DNA of 64,000 nt, from assembly GCA_033002965.1 (NCBI GenBank), contig JAURVB010012941.1:248001-312000 (forward strand), read 5' to 3'. Positions 47,501-62,849 of the stretch are shown in pieces; within the stretch, counting starts at the first letter, position 1, and each line of letters opens with the position of its first letter. The notes below the pieces were generated by a model that did no database searches, was not told where the DNA came from, and saw nothing but the letters and a program-made list of their open reading frames with translations. The DNA is from Piper betle (lineage: Eukaryota; Streptophyta; Magnoliopsida; Piperales; Piperaceae). Made by a program: the position numbers and the translations under genes.

Positions 47501-49515
47501 TCTTGTTTTCGAAATCATCCTCGAGGGATCGAGGGGTTATTAATCTGAAAAACTGTTCGGTTAAATGTCCCGAGTTAAGTGGGATTCGATAAAACACCAC
47601 TTAACCTATCCTGCAGATAATAAAATAAACATACAATAGAAGAGCGTAAAACAGAGTTGAGTCCTAAACGGACCTAGTAGAAGCTCCAAGCATGTCATCG
47701 CGCCTATGCAGCGATCTCCTACTCTGTACCTACACATCAAAACTAAATACTAACGCCCGCTAACTAATGATACATCAAACTCAATGAACATCACACACAA
47801 TTTAATAATCATCCGTCACAATCAACAATCAATAATCATAAGTATGAAAAATAATTCTAATTAATCTTATTAACACAAATTTTATTATATTTCCTAAATT
47901 ACGTTGTACTCGATTATCATGCTTAAATTTACTTTAATTCATTAGATCACTTAACCTTCGTTCCTAATTAATTGCATTATGCAATCATCACTGCACTCAT
48001 ACTCATACATTTATCATGACAATTATTCAATCCTAGCATGTTGTGCTAATAATCATGAATTTTAAATAACTAACTCGGAGATAATTATACCTCATGTCAA
48101 CGACAATCAGCGACGACTAGGGTTTCATCGCGCGTCTCAGAGCTCGAATTCGGTGCTCATCGGCGTCCGACGTTCGATCGGGATCAACTGGATGAGCTCC
48201 GCAGAAGATCTGCCAAATTCCTACAAATCTGGTTTTCCAGCGGGTTTCGGTGGTTTTTCGGCAAGTTCCGTGGTGGTTTTTCGGCAACAACCGCCGGCGG
48301 CGTCTACTGGCCGAAAAGTAAGGGTATTGGGTACCCTTGGAACCGGCTCGGCGAGCCCGATGCGTCCACGGCGTCGACATGGTCGGCGGAGTTGGCGGCT
48401 CACCGGAAAATGGTCAAAACAATGGTGGCGGCGATAGGTGACTCGATCCGGCCGGCCTGGGCGGCGACAGACTCCACTCCAGTGAGGAAGGGTCACTGGG
48501 TGGTCGAGGGTGCTGAGGCAAACACCTGATCATGGCGGCGACGGTCGCCGGCGGCAGAATCGGCGACGCGACAGAAATGTAGCCGCGGCGCTAGGCGAGG
48601 CGATTTCGGCGTCATGGTGGCCTGGCAGGGGTCGGTCGGGGCAGCACAGCAATGCCGTGGCGAGGCTAGGCAGAGTCGATCGGCGGCCGGGCGGCGTCGA
48701 CAGCGGCGGCAGCGACGCTGCACGGGGGTGGCGTCAGGGCAAGGGTTTGGGAAGAAGATGTCGGGAGGGGAGAAAAATAACTAGGTGGCAATTTTGTAAA
48801 TAAGACTTGACTTGTCTCTGGCTCAAGCAAAGTATAATAACTAAGTCGTATTAAATCCTAAAAAAATTTATAAAAATCGGGAAAAATCCCGTAAAATCAA
48901 ACAAACAGCAAACATCGTAATGATATGCTCTAGAACTATCAACCCACCCAAACTGCCCGTAACGCGATAAACGAAGTAAAACTAATTCTACGATCTAGTA
49001 TATATAAAAATAAAAATATATATAAGTGGCATACTTTCATATATTCTGATAACTCATTCTATTCTGTTGTGTTCATGACGTTATTATCATATATTTGGGT
49101 ACGTATGACCTTTATTATTCATACACGCGACCGGCGTCGACTCAGTACATGTGTTCTGAAACTGACTCGACTCAAAAATATCAGTCGAAACTGACCGGTT
49201 CTGAATATAAAACCTTGACTCGAATCTTGGGTTTTACACTGAGAGCCTTGGTCTAAAAATATATACAATACCATGCCTAGTTAGCAGTAAGAAAATTTGT
49301 TATGGCCGTTCATTGCCATCCTTATGAGAAAATCAGAACCATTTTCTAAAATTGTTCAAGAAATAGTATATTTTCTAGGGCTTTTCTTTTGTGATGCAGA
49401 TTATTTGAGGTTAACCATATATTGTGCTGCATTTTGATGATGTTATTAATATGGTTGCAGGTGGTTCTATGATGAATCGAGGAATGTATTTACGCCCATT
49501 GTTGATCAGTTGTAA
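41557..49515 (+). CDS. PHD finger protein with BAH-like C-terminal region, four indels
   Basis: Predicted exons: 41557-41931, 42427-42551, 42674-42833, 43647-45066, 45212-45325, 46020-46164 and 49461-49515. They give about 797 residues once four single-base indels are allowed for. The protein has a Cys4-His-Cys3 PHD finger (CPVC, CDSC, HLKC, CPKC at about 44010-44145) that may read histone H3. A long Ser-rich linker follows, then a BAH-like region (VLLEVAWIGEA, YKTQDYALVG, HPSIIQVLWEDN, KWFYDESRNVF). Plant relatives include the RING/FYVE/PHD proteins At1g50620 and At3g20280; the exact relationship is a guess. Frame breaks: G run 42538-42542 (one base short), A run 43705-43707 (one extra), C run 44799-44801 (one extra), TT at 46142-46143 (one short). 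The intron after 45066 is GC-AG (CAG/GCAAGT). The last intron carries a 3-kb solo LTR. Confidence 0.75.
46281..49238. mobile_element. solo LTR, about 2.96 kb, in an intron of the PHD/BAH gene
   Basis: It opens TGTAATACATC and closes GGGTTTTACA. It is flanked by CCGAG (46276-46280) and CTGAG (49239-49243), a 5-bp target duplication with one mismatch. The first ~390 and last ~680 bases match the LTR at 486-1510; the middle ~1.9 kb is unique to this copy. It has GC-rich blocks at about 47040-47400 and 48110-48730 between AT-rich stretches. No retroviral-type genes remain, so recombination between LTRs probably removed the interior. Long LTRs with these ends suggest Ty3/gypsy, possibly Tekay/Del. 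It lies wholly within the last intron, in the same orientation as the copy at 486. Confidence 0.75.
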
Positions 49516-49825
49516 GTTGCCACAAGATGTTGAAGGCTTTAAGAGAGAATGATGATAGATCTTCCTTTTGGTCATCTGCAGCCTTCAGGAAAGATGAGCT
49601 TTCTTTCTGGCAAAAATTGAGTGGTACAATTTTATAGATGCATACTCGCAGAGTGAGATATATGCTGTAAAAGTGCTTATTAATGATACATGCTGTTTTA
49701 CTCATTTTTTTTGTAGTGCAAACTGCAATTATACTGGGTTGACTGCTAAAAAGCCATATACAAAAGACAGTGCTATGCAATATACATACGAAAATACAGC
49801 CCCACATTACTACATAGGTTATGAC

Positions 49826-49827
<2 letters not shown>

Positions 49828-49870
<43 letters not shown>
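49828..49870. repeat. (TA)n microsatellite
   Basis: About 20 TA units in the spacer between the convergent PHD/BAH and GDSL genes. Confidence 0.9.
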
Positions 49871-49875
<5 letters not shown>

Positions 49876-49939
49876 AATATACATATGATGCGATACAGAT
49901 AAACTACCACTCATATTACCAATGACTTCAACAATGAGC

Positions 49940-52117
49940 TCATTTGAGGAACTGAGCTAAGGAGGTATTAAGAGAATGTTGAGCAAGGATGCGGTATGTC
50001 TTCTCAGTGGGATGGAATGAATCCCAAAACATGTACTTGTCAGCATCTGAACAAGTGAAAGGGCTCCAATCTTTGCACAAATAACCCATCTCAAACAACC
50101 CTGTTCCACAGCAAGCCACTGCCACATTCTCAAATCCTGTCATCGCATAGACATACACACAAGTTAGATTTTATACACACATAAGCAGATGTTCTTCTGA
50201 AAAATTTTTATGGTGGATCGATCATTGATTTAGATTGTTAGAAACTAGTGTCGTCTCATAAGAGTGTTCATATTTTTATGTATGAAGGTCCTTTTTTCGA
50301 AACTATGACCGCCCTTTTAGCAGGGACGTGCAGAAAGAACATTACCTTGACGGGGATCAGTATGTTCCACACCTAATCTTACCTCTTACAATCCTTAATG
50401 TTCTTCTTCCCTCCTCTTACTGATCTAAAAAGTCCCTAAAATCGATGGCAACGGGTGCAGCTAGAGAGCATTTACCCTTTCTATCGTCTGTCCTTAATAG
50501 AGAGCAGAGCAGCAGTGAATACAGAACACTGACCAGACGATTGAGCAGTCATGGCCAAGCAGAGAAAGAGAAGAAGACTAGAGCAGTTAACTCAACATGT
50601 ACAGATCTAGTGGTACAAATACCAAAGCTCTGACGCATGAAACGGTGAATTGATGTCTCTAACGTTAACTCTCAGGTACCAACTACCTGCTCCGAGCACC
50701 GTGCAGGTTTGGTATTTGATACTACTATCACCGGAGATGTATTCAAATGGCTTGTTGCAGGTGATTTATCTGCCAAAATCACCTCAAATTTTTTGGGTCT
50801 TCTTATTTTCAAGTAATTTAACGGGATCCGAAATATAATGGTCATTGCTGTTAAGAGTCCATACCAAATCTTAGTGCAGTGCATGCAGGTATCGCGGTGT
50901 ATGAAGCTTAAAATGAGTATCATGTCAGTATATAGAGCACGGCCTGTGTAGATGTTACAAAGTGGAAATTAGAGGCGTACCATATGAGGAAGGATGGAGG
51001 GTGACCTCCAGCCATTTCTGATAAACATCTGTGTATACCAAGTTGAGTCCTGGAAGCCTGGCTTTGAGCTGCTCAACCTTGGCCTCCATCTTCACATTGA
51101 ACTCCAAGGCCACCCTGTTGTACTCCTCCTTGCACCCACTGCTTTTGACAATCATGTTGGTCGTCCTCTCAAGCGGCAAGCACCCCATCGGCGGCAGCCC
51201 CGTCATAGACATTCTCCTGGCGCCGATGTTGTATATCTCCGTCGCAAATTCGGCCACCGTCGACACCAAGTGGTCTTCAAAATCTTGCACCGACTTGTAC
51301 TTGGAGCGTGTGCTGGGCAAGAGGTAGTAGTTCTCTAAAAAGTCATTGGTACCGGCACTTAAGATATACAGTGCATCACCAACTATTCTCTCCGCTTCCT
51401 TCTCCCCAACAAAATTCCTAAGCTCTTTCTTGTACTCCTTGAAATATTCCAACTCCTTCCATATTGGTATCACATTCTGCAAAAACAAAGTTAACTATCA
51501 TGTTTGTATATATACGTTCACATAATTTATTAAAAAGAAAATGGTGTTTACCTGGTTTTAATATTTGCCAAACTATCATGTATATATATATATATATATA
51601 CACATCATATAAGAAAAACTGAAATAGTTGCATGGCAGTGATTTTGGTGGTAATAGTTGATATAAATAAAATGATCGTCAACTATTATTATGGTAAACAT
51701 TGTAATGTGGTAAAAGAATTTTTCCTGACGATTTAGATTTACCAGGACACGGGAGGTGTCGTTGTCGAAGCCGGTGCCGGCGGAGGCGAAGCTGACGCCG
51801 GTGGCGAAGTCCTTGATGGTATAGCTGGGGTCGAGGTAGGCCGGGATGGCCGGCTTGATGCCGAGAGCCTCGGAGATGAAATCGGTGGCAATGCGGCCAT
51901 TGCAGAAGCGGCCGGTGGGCAGGCTGCCGGGGAAGTCCCGGCCGTAAGGCCGGAAGTTGCTCTTCAACACCGTGGGTATCACATTGTTGTTGCCGGGATC
52001 AACGGACGAGTCCCCGAAGACGATGATCGCGGGCACTTTGCCCGCGAATGCGGCATGAAGAAAGAGGACGAGGGCGGCAACGACGGCGATGGCGGGGCGG
52101 GGGAGAGCGGCAGCCAT
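49940..52117 (-). CDS. GDSL esterase/lipase, secreted
   Basis: There are three exons on the minus strand: 52117-51743, 51476-50981 and 50136-49940. The phases agree, giving 355 residues, typical for plant GDSL lipases. These SGNH hydrolases cut ester bonds of lipids, cutin monomers or acetylated sugars, usually outside the cell. All family blocks are visible: block I FGDSSVDPGNNN with catalytic S37; block II glycine in DFATGVSFASAGTG; block III GTNDF (oxyanion Asn); and block V DSFHPT with catalytic Asp and His. Residues 1-25 form a hydrophobic signal peptide ending AFA. The start at 52117 has good context (CCCATGGCT); another in-frame ATG at 52153 would add 12 residues. The natural substrate cannot be told from sequence. 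The frame is intact. Confidence 0.92.
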
Positions 52118-55100
52118 GGGAGCTAGAGGGGCGGTGGTGGGAGGTGGATTCATAAATAGAAGAGTGTGGGAGTTGAATGGGAGGTGGGAAGCCTTTTTTA
52201 TTGGTGATTTTGGTTGGGCTTTTTTTTTTTGTTTTATTGTTTTATGGTATGCGTGTTTAAGTGTGTGTTGTTGGGTTTTTATTGGGAGGGAGTGAATGTG
52301 TGTGGGGAGGACCCAATTTTACATTGAATTTTGGAGTCCTTCATTAGGTATGGATGACAAGGACTTTGCACCTCCTTGCCATACAAAGATAGAGTACACT
52401 TTTGTCACCTTGTTAATTTTTAGATACCTCTTGATTAGGGATACTATCGGGTCGGATCGGGTTGGGTTTGGCTTTTTTTTTTTGGGTTGTAGAACGATAT
52501 TATTGACGAGGTTTGAAGTGAATAGGTTTGGGTTGAGTCGGGTAGGGTCTCCTTGCCATGCAAAGATAGGGCACACTTTTGTCACCATGTTAATTTTTCG
52601 ACACAACTCTTGATCAGGGATACCATCGGGTCGGATGAGGTCAAGTTTGCCTTTTTTTCAGGTTGTAGAACGATATTATTGATTTGATTCGGATTTAATA
52701 GGTTTGGGTTGAGTCGGGTTGGGGTCAAGCTGAGGTATCTTTACTATATCACTTGTGATTTTTAGAGAAGCTCGTTTTCAAATACTGGGAATATTAACAA
52801 CTGGTGTCAATTCTCATTGTCTTTGTGTTGAATTTGCCATGTTGAATATGAATAAGAGAAGAAAATGAACTAAAATGTACATAAATTTATTAAGTTTTTG
52901 TAACTTACCTACACCTTTCGGTTAACTTTTGACCTTTAGCTCTATTGTCAAGGGTACTCCTAAATTCTTATTCAAATCAAAGTATATATATTCGGTTACG
53001 ATAAATAGTCTCTTTAAAATTAATTAGTATAACCACCTTTTTGCAAAAAAGTCAACAAAAATTAAAAACCATAATCACATCCTCATTAATATATCATATT
53101 TTATTTTAATATGTACGAGGTAAATGACTAATTTTAAAAGATCTCACATTTATGAGTACAAAGCCCTTTCTATCTATGTTAAGAAAGATGTTGTCATGTA
53201 TAAACTGTGTTAGAGATAAATTCTAGTTGTGACATAAGTTTTTATTAAATAATGCGATAAATTATAATTATATTATATATCAGAGATCGATTAAAATTTT
53301 AATGATATACTTTTATTAAAATATAAGATAGATTTATAATAATTTGTTTTATTCTTTTTTTACTTTTATTGTATTTTGAACCATCAAATATCTTACTCTT
53401 ACAAGAGCCCAACTTTTAGTAGATAGTTGTATAAGCCTCTATCTAAATCAATTGATACTAGCACAACTGGTTCAAATGGTTTACACAAAATTAATTAAGT
53501 GGGTGTAGTTAGATAATGAATTAGAAGGAAACCCATAACCAGAAAAACTGCAACTAATCCCACTTTGATATTTTGGAAGTGGGAAAGGAGAAGCTATATA
53601 TATGATAATAATATGAGTATGAATCCAAGGCCAAGACTGGAGGCCATATTAATGGCTTCATCTTTAGGTGGAAAGGATTAGTTGATCAGCAAACTATACT
53701 TATTGGATCGGCGGCAACTCGTCTTCACGGGTGGTTGAAGCCACACATCAGGAACAGACTTTTATTGGGCATGGAAACATCTTCTTCTGCTGCTCAATTA
53801 GATGTTCATGAGGTGGAAACGACTCATAAATTTGGAGCTGTTCTTCATATCATGTATTGTTGGATCTTGTGGGACTCAACCGACAGACTGGATGGCCAGC
53901 AAGTACTAGCTTGTAAGAAATAAATATTGGTATACCATGGTTGTGATTTTAATTCTTTGGCATGCAGTTACTGTGTCACACTTTCACTGGGAAGTTGAAG
54001 CTGTCCTTTAATGGCTTACACCTTCCTTTGTCGTTGGTTCACCTTTTCATCACTTTGGTGAAAGCTGTATCTATGTTTAAGAAGAAATAGTTTGTCAATA
54101 TTGCTGTTGGCAAATCATGTTGAGATGGGTCTTTTCTTGTTCGTCATATTGATTCACCTTCCATCTATTACGCTCATATTGAGCGTTTTGTTCATCAACC
54201 TATTTGATTTGAGGGATTAGAGTCAATGCATGTTTTATTACTGTTGTACATTTGTACTATCTTTGCCATAGATGCGTAAGAGTTGCAGCGAGTCGATTTT
54301 TTATCAATGGCTACCAAATGTCAAGAACAAATGTCACTTTTACGCCTCATTCGGAAGGCCAATCCACCACCTATCAGAAAAGTGAAGTTGGATAGTTTCG
54401 CTGTCACACCCAATGAATCAATCATCTGGATTCTATTTACAAATAAATGGGTTGTTAACAATTGCAATATATATGACTATGTTTGAGGTATTAATTTGTG
54501 AGATGTTTTAATTTAGCCTTATATTTAATATTTATTAAGATAAATTTTATTTATAAGTAGGAATAAACTATAGATCTTTAACTTAATTAGCCACTTAAAA
54601 GAATGATTTAGGTCAATTATATTACACTTTGTGTCTGGTCGTTAGAGTTGTTAATTGAAGAAGTTAGCTCGTGACCATTTGATGTTCAGTTCGATTTGAC
54701 TCGACTCGAAACTCACATTTAAATGCTCGAGTTTAAACTTGACTCGAACTCGAATCTTTCGAGCCGAGTTTGAGCAAGGTTGTGTTTGACTCGACTCGAC
54801 TTGGTTATAACTCGAACTCGACTTGAAATCGACTCGTAACTCGACTTGATAAAATAATATAATAATATAATCTTTATTTTATACATATATATGTATACAT
54901 ATATATATATACATATACATATGTTTAATTGCAACTAGTTATATTTATTTATATATAATGTAATAAAAAGTAGTGAAATAACTTAGATAGTAAGTATTCA
55001 AGTTGAAGACCATGAAGGTCATGAGTTTAATCCACGCTGACTTCATTTTTTAAAAATGAGTTACTTTTTTACTTTACAATCAAGCTGGTTTTGAGCCCAC

Positions 55101-56576
55101 GAATGAACTGGATTTAAAGTTATCAAAATTAAACATTTTAAGTATATTCGAGCTCGAGTCGAACTGCGTCAAAATTAAACAGTTTAAGTGTATTCGAGCT
55201 CGAACAACATAAAAATATTCGAGCTGAGCTCTAGCATACATGTTCAAAACTCATTCAATCTCAAATCGACTTCGAACAAACTTCGAATTATTCTAACCGA
55301 GTTTGAACACAAGTCGAGCTCGACTCATTCGCTCGTTGAATAACCCTATTGGTCGTTACAAATGATATCAAAGCAATCTGGTTTCATATTAAATAGTGGG
55401 CTGAACAAAGGATTTACACTTCCGTTGCTGGTCTAGTTAAGGTGTGTGGATTGCAAGATCTTTTGACTTAGTCTTACACATCTAATCTCATATCTAATCC
55501 CTACTATAATAAAATCTTGTTTATTAGTGTAAATAAAGTACGGATATTTAATTTACTTGGTTAACTACTTTTAAAAGAAATAAATTAGGCTTGCTACGTT
55601 ATACTTTGGGCTGAGTTACTACAAATTGAGTTATTCCATTGAGTCGCGTGCTAAATCGCAGACCGAATGCGTTCTAGTGCTGCTAGAAAGCGTTGGGTCC
55701 AAAAGATGTCCTATAATGGGCTCATTACGATAAGCTCTCCAAATTGACGAAGCCGAAGGATGGGATATAGGGCGACAAAGCCCATAAAAGATGTAGAACG
55801 AAGTTTTCACAACATAATTGACACAACGAATTAGCTCTCTTAATTAATCACAGGGAACTTTTATCTAATTATTATTATTTATTATCATTTTATCGAAAAT
55901 AAACAGGCCACTCGAAAGTTCAAAATCCTCTATACTAGTAAAAAGGGAGTTTTAAATTCCCTACTAATAATAAAATTATAAGTTTATAATACTTGTTAAT
56001 ATTTTACCTTTTATTAATTAAAACTCATTTTGACTTGACCCATATAATTATACCATGCAAATATTTTATTTTTAATGAGAATAAGATACTATTGTCCTTC
56101 ATCTGAACACTGCACTAAAGCCTCTAAATCTAAACAACCTTAATCACATATATTAAGCACTAAACAATCTACATAATCTCTTCCTAATACAAGATTCATA
56201 GATTAATATTATAACACTACGAAACATCCCACAGATATACACCAGCAAACTCTATACAATCTACCCAACAAGCCCTACCCATAAAATATACACCTGCAAA
56301 ATAACAATAAAATTATAAGGGTTTACTATTTATAATTATATCATATGTTATATTATATGATTAAGGTATTATTATAAGTTAATAACATTACAACCAAACA
56401 CCACCGACATGACGGGGACATAAATGGTATTGAAAGAAAACAACAGACCCAATACCGGAATGAACCGGACCCAAGTTTATAAGGAACCGCACTTCACTTC
56501 CCTCGACGGCGACTGTCTACTCGCCGGAGCTCCACCACCTCCGCCGCTGCCGCCGACGACGAGGAAGAAGACGAAG
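52118..56576. other. gene-poor AT-rich stretch
   Basis: I see no supportable gene in 4.4 kb. A repeated phrase (GATACTATCGGGTCGGATCG and GATACCATCGGGTCGGATGA, with TTGTAGAACGATATTATTGA) forms an imperfect tandem pair at about 52430-52530 and 52615-52720. Short frames near 53640-54480 look like decayed coding DNA but match nothing I know. Confidence 0.45.
54680..55350. repeat. ACTCGA/CGAGCTCGA-rich degenerate repeat
   Basis: Dense words such as GACTCGACTCGA, TCGAACTCGA and CGAGCTCGA occur at both ends, with an AT-rich core containing TA-rich DNA (54880-54920). The left side is rich in GACTCGA and the right in CGAGCTCGA, giving much self-complementarity. Similar words occur at 5,930-6,240 and 21,715-21,940, so this is probably a dispersed non-autonomous repeat. 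No clear ends or target duplication were found. Confidence 0.5.
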
Positions 56577-59303
56577 ATGGGGACGCGAATTCCTTCCCAC
56601 CAGCTGAGCGGTGGGCTCTACGTGTCCGGCCGGCCGGAGCAGCACAAGGAGCGGGCGCCCACCATGGCGGCCGCGCCGTCCCCTACACCGGCGGCGACGT
56701 GAAGAAGTCCGGCGAGCTCGGAAAGATGTTCGACATCCCCACCTCCGGCGAGAAGCCCCCCTCCTCCTCCTCCCACAACAGCGGCTCCGCCCGCTCGGCC
56801 TCCGGCTCTGGGCCCCTCCCCAAACCCTCCGTCCTCCAACCCACCGGCCTCATCACCTCCGGCCCCTCTCCTCATCCTCGTCCGGCCCCCGCCGCAGCGG
56901 CCAGGCGGATTCCGCCGGCGCCGGCAACGCGGCGTCGGCGGCGGCGAAGCCGCAGTCGTACGGCGCCGCCGTCACCCGCTCCGTCGACGGCGTGGAGTTC
57001 CGGATCCGCGTTTCCCGGGTGGCGTTCTGGGTGCCGCTCGGCCTGTTCGTGACGGGTTTGCTGGTGGGGATCTTCATGATGGTGACGGTGAAGAAGCCCA
57101 TCATTCTGTTCGCCGTCGCCGGCGTTTTGGTGGTGTTGGTCGTTTTGGTGGGTTGGAATTGGTGTTGGGGGCGGCGGGGCTTGCTTAGGTTTTTGAGGAA
57201 GTACCCGGATGCGGAGCTAAGAGCTGCTAGGGATGGGCAGTTTATCAAGGTCACTGGGGTATGAATTTCTTGCTTGCTTCATTTTGAGTCTAATTTCTTG
57301 CTTAATTCTATTTCTGATGGTTAGTGGATTGGTAAATCGTTGAACTTTTGTACTGCATTTTTGTGCACACCTGTTGGTTGGGGTTTGCATTGTATGCACA
57401 TGTAAGCTGTGCACATAGATACGATGTCTTGTAGTGGCGGAGATGTGATTTAGTGATGTAAGCTAGGTTTTGTGAGAGCACCGATTGCTGGAATAAGGTT
57501 ACCTAGGCACAAGTAGTAGTTTTGATTTGGGAAGACGGGATGGTAAGTTGCTTTCGCGAGAATTTGGAAACTAGGAACCTCGAAATTGAGATGATTGTGC
57601 TACTATTAGATAAAGGTTGGGATGCTACTATAGTTAGCAAAGAAATCTTTGGTCAGGGCACTATCTGTCTTGGAAACTATGGACTCCTTTATATTGGTAC
57701 ACAAATAAGCGCAATTTGTAGATCTGATATGGCCAGTTTTACTCTTGATAATATTATGAATGATCTGAAGAGCTATAATTTGTGGAATCAACTCTTGTTC
57801 CTTGTTTGTTCTCTTTCTTTATCTTGTTGCAATACGACAATCATTTGTTTTGATGAATTAAGTTTTGGTATTTGGAAACAAAATATAATGTAGGTACACA
57901 ACATATTCTTCTTCTTCCATGTACGCAAAGGGTGTTGGGGATATGGATCCTAACCAGGACATATGTGATTACAAATGGTAAAATTCTAGATGGCTGGATA
58001 CCCTTCTTGAAGCCAGCCTTTCTCCTTGAACGGGTCTTGTGATCGGCAGTGCATGAGCATTGGCGAGTTCTCAAAATTAATATTGTAGTCATTCCTTTTC
58101 AAAAAGGGAATATGGCCAAGAAAATTTGAATATTTGAAGGAAAATTTGGAAAAACATAAAGTCTGCTAATCTTTCCTTAAATGCCTTGCTCATGTCGTTA
58201 TTACATCTGTGGTCTCTTTGAAATCCTTCAGTCTATGTCTTCTCTCATTGAAACAAAATTATTTGTTTTCTGAGCTCGATACTTTCTTACCATTAGTATT
58301 CTGGAGTGTGCTATCTCATTGGTTGGAAATTTACTGATGTGGCTCATAAATATGCTCGACAACTTGCAGGTTGTCACTTGTGGTAGCATCCCACTTGAAT
58401 CGTCCTTCCAAAAAGTACCAAGGTGTATATATGTATGTACAGAGTTGCAAGAGTACAGAGGACTTACTGGAAAGTCTGCAAACCCTAAACATTGTCACTT
58501 CACTTGGGGATGCAGACATGCTGAGGTCTGCTTCTTATTTGTTTGTCATTATTGTTGTCACTATTGCTACATCGATATGATAAACCAAAGTATCCAGTCC
58601 TATCATTTTATGATGTTGATAATTTTACATGTTACATTGTGCAACACGTAAATTGGATAGTTATGTGTGTACCTGTACTATCTCAGAGGCTTGTGGCAGA
58701 CTTTTACATATCAGACTTCCAATCAGGGTTGCGAGCCCTAGTAAAAGCTGGCTATGGGGCGAAGGTTGCTACTTTTGTCAAGCCAGCAACAGTAGTTGAT
58801 GTAACAAAAGAAAAGAGAGAACTATCTCCACACCTTCTCGAGTGGTTGACTGGGCATAATCTTTCAAGTGATGATCGTGTAATGCGCCTGAAAGAAGGGT
58901 AAGTTCTAAAATTTTGTAGGCAATTCATAAATAGGAAAAGCTGATTCGTTCTTGCATGTTAAAATTCAGCTTTACAATATGTTTCCCTTGAATTGCGGAA
59001 TGTAGTTCAATATTATATTTCACATATGCGGTGTCCTTTTTTACTTTAATGTACTCTTTTCAATTTTGGGCCTTTATGGAGAACGCTGAATGGTGGCTTC
59101 TGTTCTTCAGGTACATTAAAGAGGGGAACACCGTAAGTGTAATGGGGGTCGTACAACGGCATGAGAATGTTCTGATGATTGTTCCACCCCAGGAGCCAGT
59201 CTCCACAGGCTACCAATGGGAAACCTGTCTGTTTCCCACTCATCTTAAGGGGTTGATATTGGCGTGTGACGAAACTCAAAATGTCGACGTAATTCCAGTG
59301 TAG
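56577..59303 (+). CDS. At1g16860-like membrane protein, two frameshifts
   Basis: There are four exons: 56577-57258, 58370-58525, 58687-58898 and 59111-59303. The family is plant specific and of unknown biochemical role. The start reads MGTRIPSHQLSGGLYVSGRP, the family's hallmark. A Ser/Pro-rich linker, two membrane segments (about VPLGLFVTGLLVGIFMMVTV and LFAVAGVLVVLVVLVGW), and a conserved C-terminal domain follow (VTCGSIPLESSF, YISDFQSGLRALVKAGYG, YIKEGNTVSVMGVVQRH), ending DVIPV. Exon 1 has two one-base losses. At 56669-56670 one G is missing, and restoring it gives AVPYTGGDVKKSGEL. At the C run 56873-56876 one C is missing, and restoring it gives SSSSGPRRSGQ. With both bases exon 1 is 228 whole codons and the protein about 414 residues. 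Both breaks lie in GC-rich homopolymers, so assembly error is likely. Confidence 0.85.
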
Positions 59304-60750
<1,447 letters not shown>

Positions 60751-61422
60751 TCAAGATATGACCTTTCATTATCCCTTGCTTCCAATTAATATATTTTGAC
60801 AAATTTTTCATTTCCTTCAAAGTTGGATGTTGTATCTTCAACTAGGGCACATGCAGTGTTTCTCTGATACATGTAAAAATGATGTACTTCATCAAGCTTT
60901 CTTTTCTTTTACTCTTTCTGGATATAGGTTAATGTGGCTTCCAGTACTCTTCCAGATGATAGAGTTTGATTTGGATTGTAACTTTAAAAGTTGGCAGTGG
61001 GCTAAAATTATATGAAGGACTAAGTGAATGGGAATGATAACCAATGTAAGTTTGTTTCTTTTCTTTTGTTAATTTTATTGCAACCCAAAGTAGGAGAAAG
61101 ATGAGAAAGCAGTGTTTGTTAGATAAACATCAACACATTCAGACGGCCACAACCAAATTAGAAACCTGGTTGAACAAGCAACTTTTCATGGTTTACTTAG
61201 TTTTAATCCTATTTCCAAGTGAATATTTGCTTATCTACGTATGTGAATTTTTAGGACTAAGCTTGAGATAATATTTTTTGTAGTATAATTAAGCTTGAGA
61301 TATATAACAAGTGTAGAATTAATTATACGTAACAAAAAGATCATACAAACCATAGAATAAACTTCAAACAACTGATGACACTGGACCCAAATAATTTTTG
61401 TCAAACAATACTTTTGTCTTAA

Positions 61423-62764
<1,342 letters not shown>

Positions 62765-62835
62765 GTCCAACACTCTCTATGTACTACCAACTATAATAGC
62801 AAAGTTTTTAGTGGAACAAACGTGGATGGTGCTGG

Positions 62836-62843
62836 TATTTATA
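62836..62843 (-). promoter_or_regulatory. TATA box of the ACC oxidase gene
   Basis: TATAAATA on the minus strand, 72 bases upstream of the ATG at 62764. Transcription starting about 30 bases downstream would give a 5' leader of roughly 40 bases. Confidence 0.6.
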
Positions 62844-62849
62844 GGCATT

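Noticed and set aside
53640..54490. Frames that look like decayed coding sequence
   Set aside because: Stops in all frames, no splice pattern that joins them, and no recognisable family.
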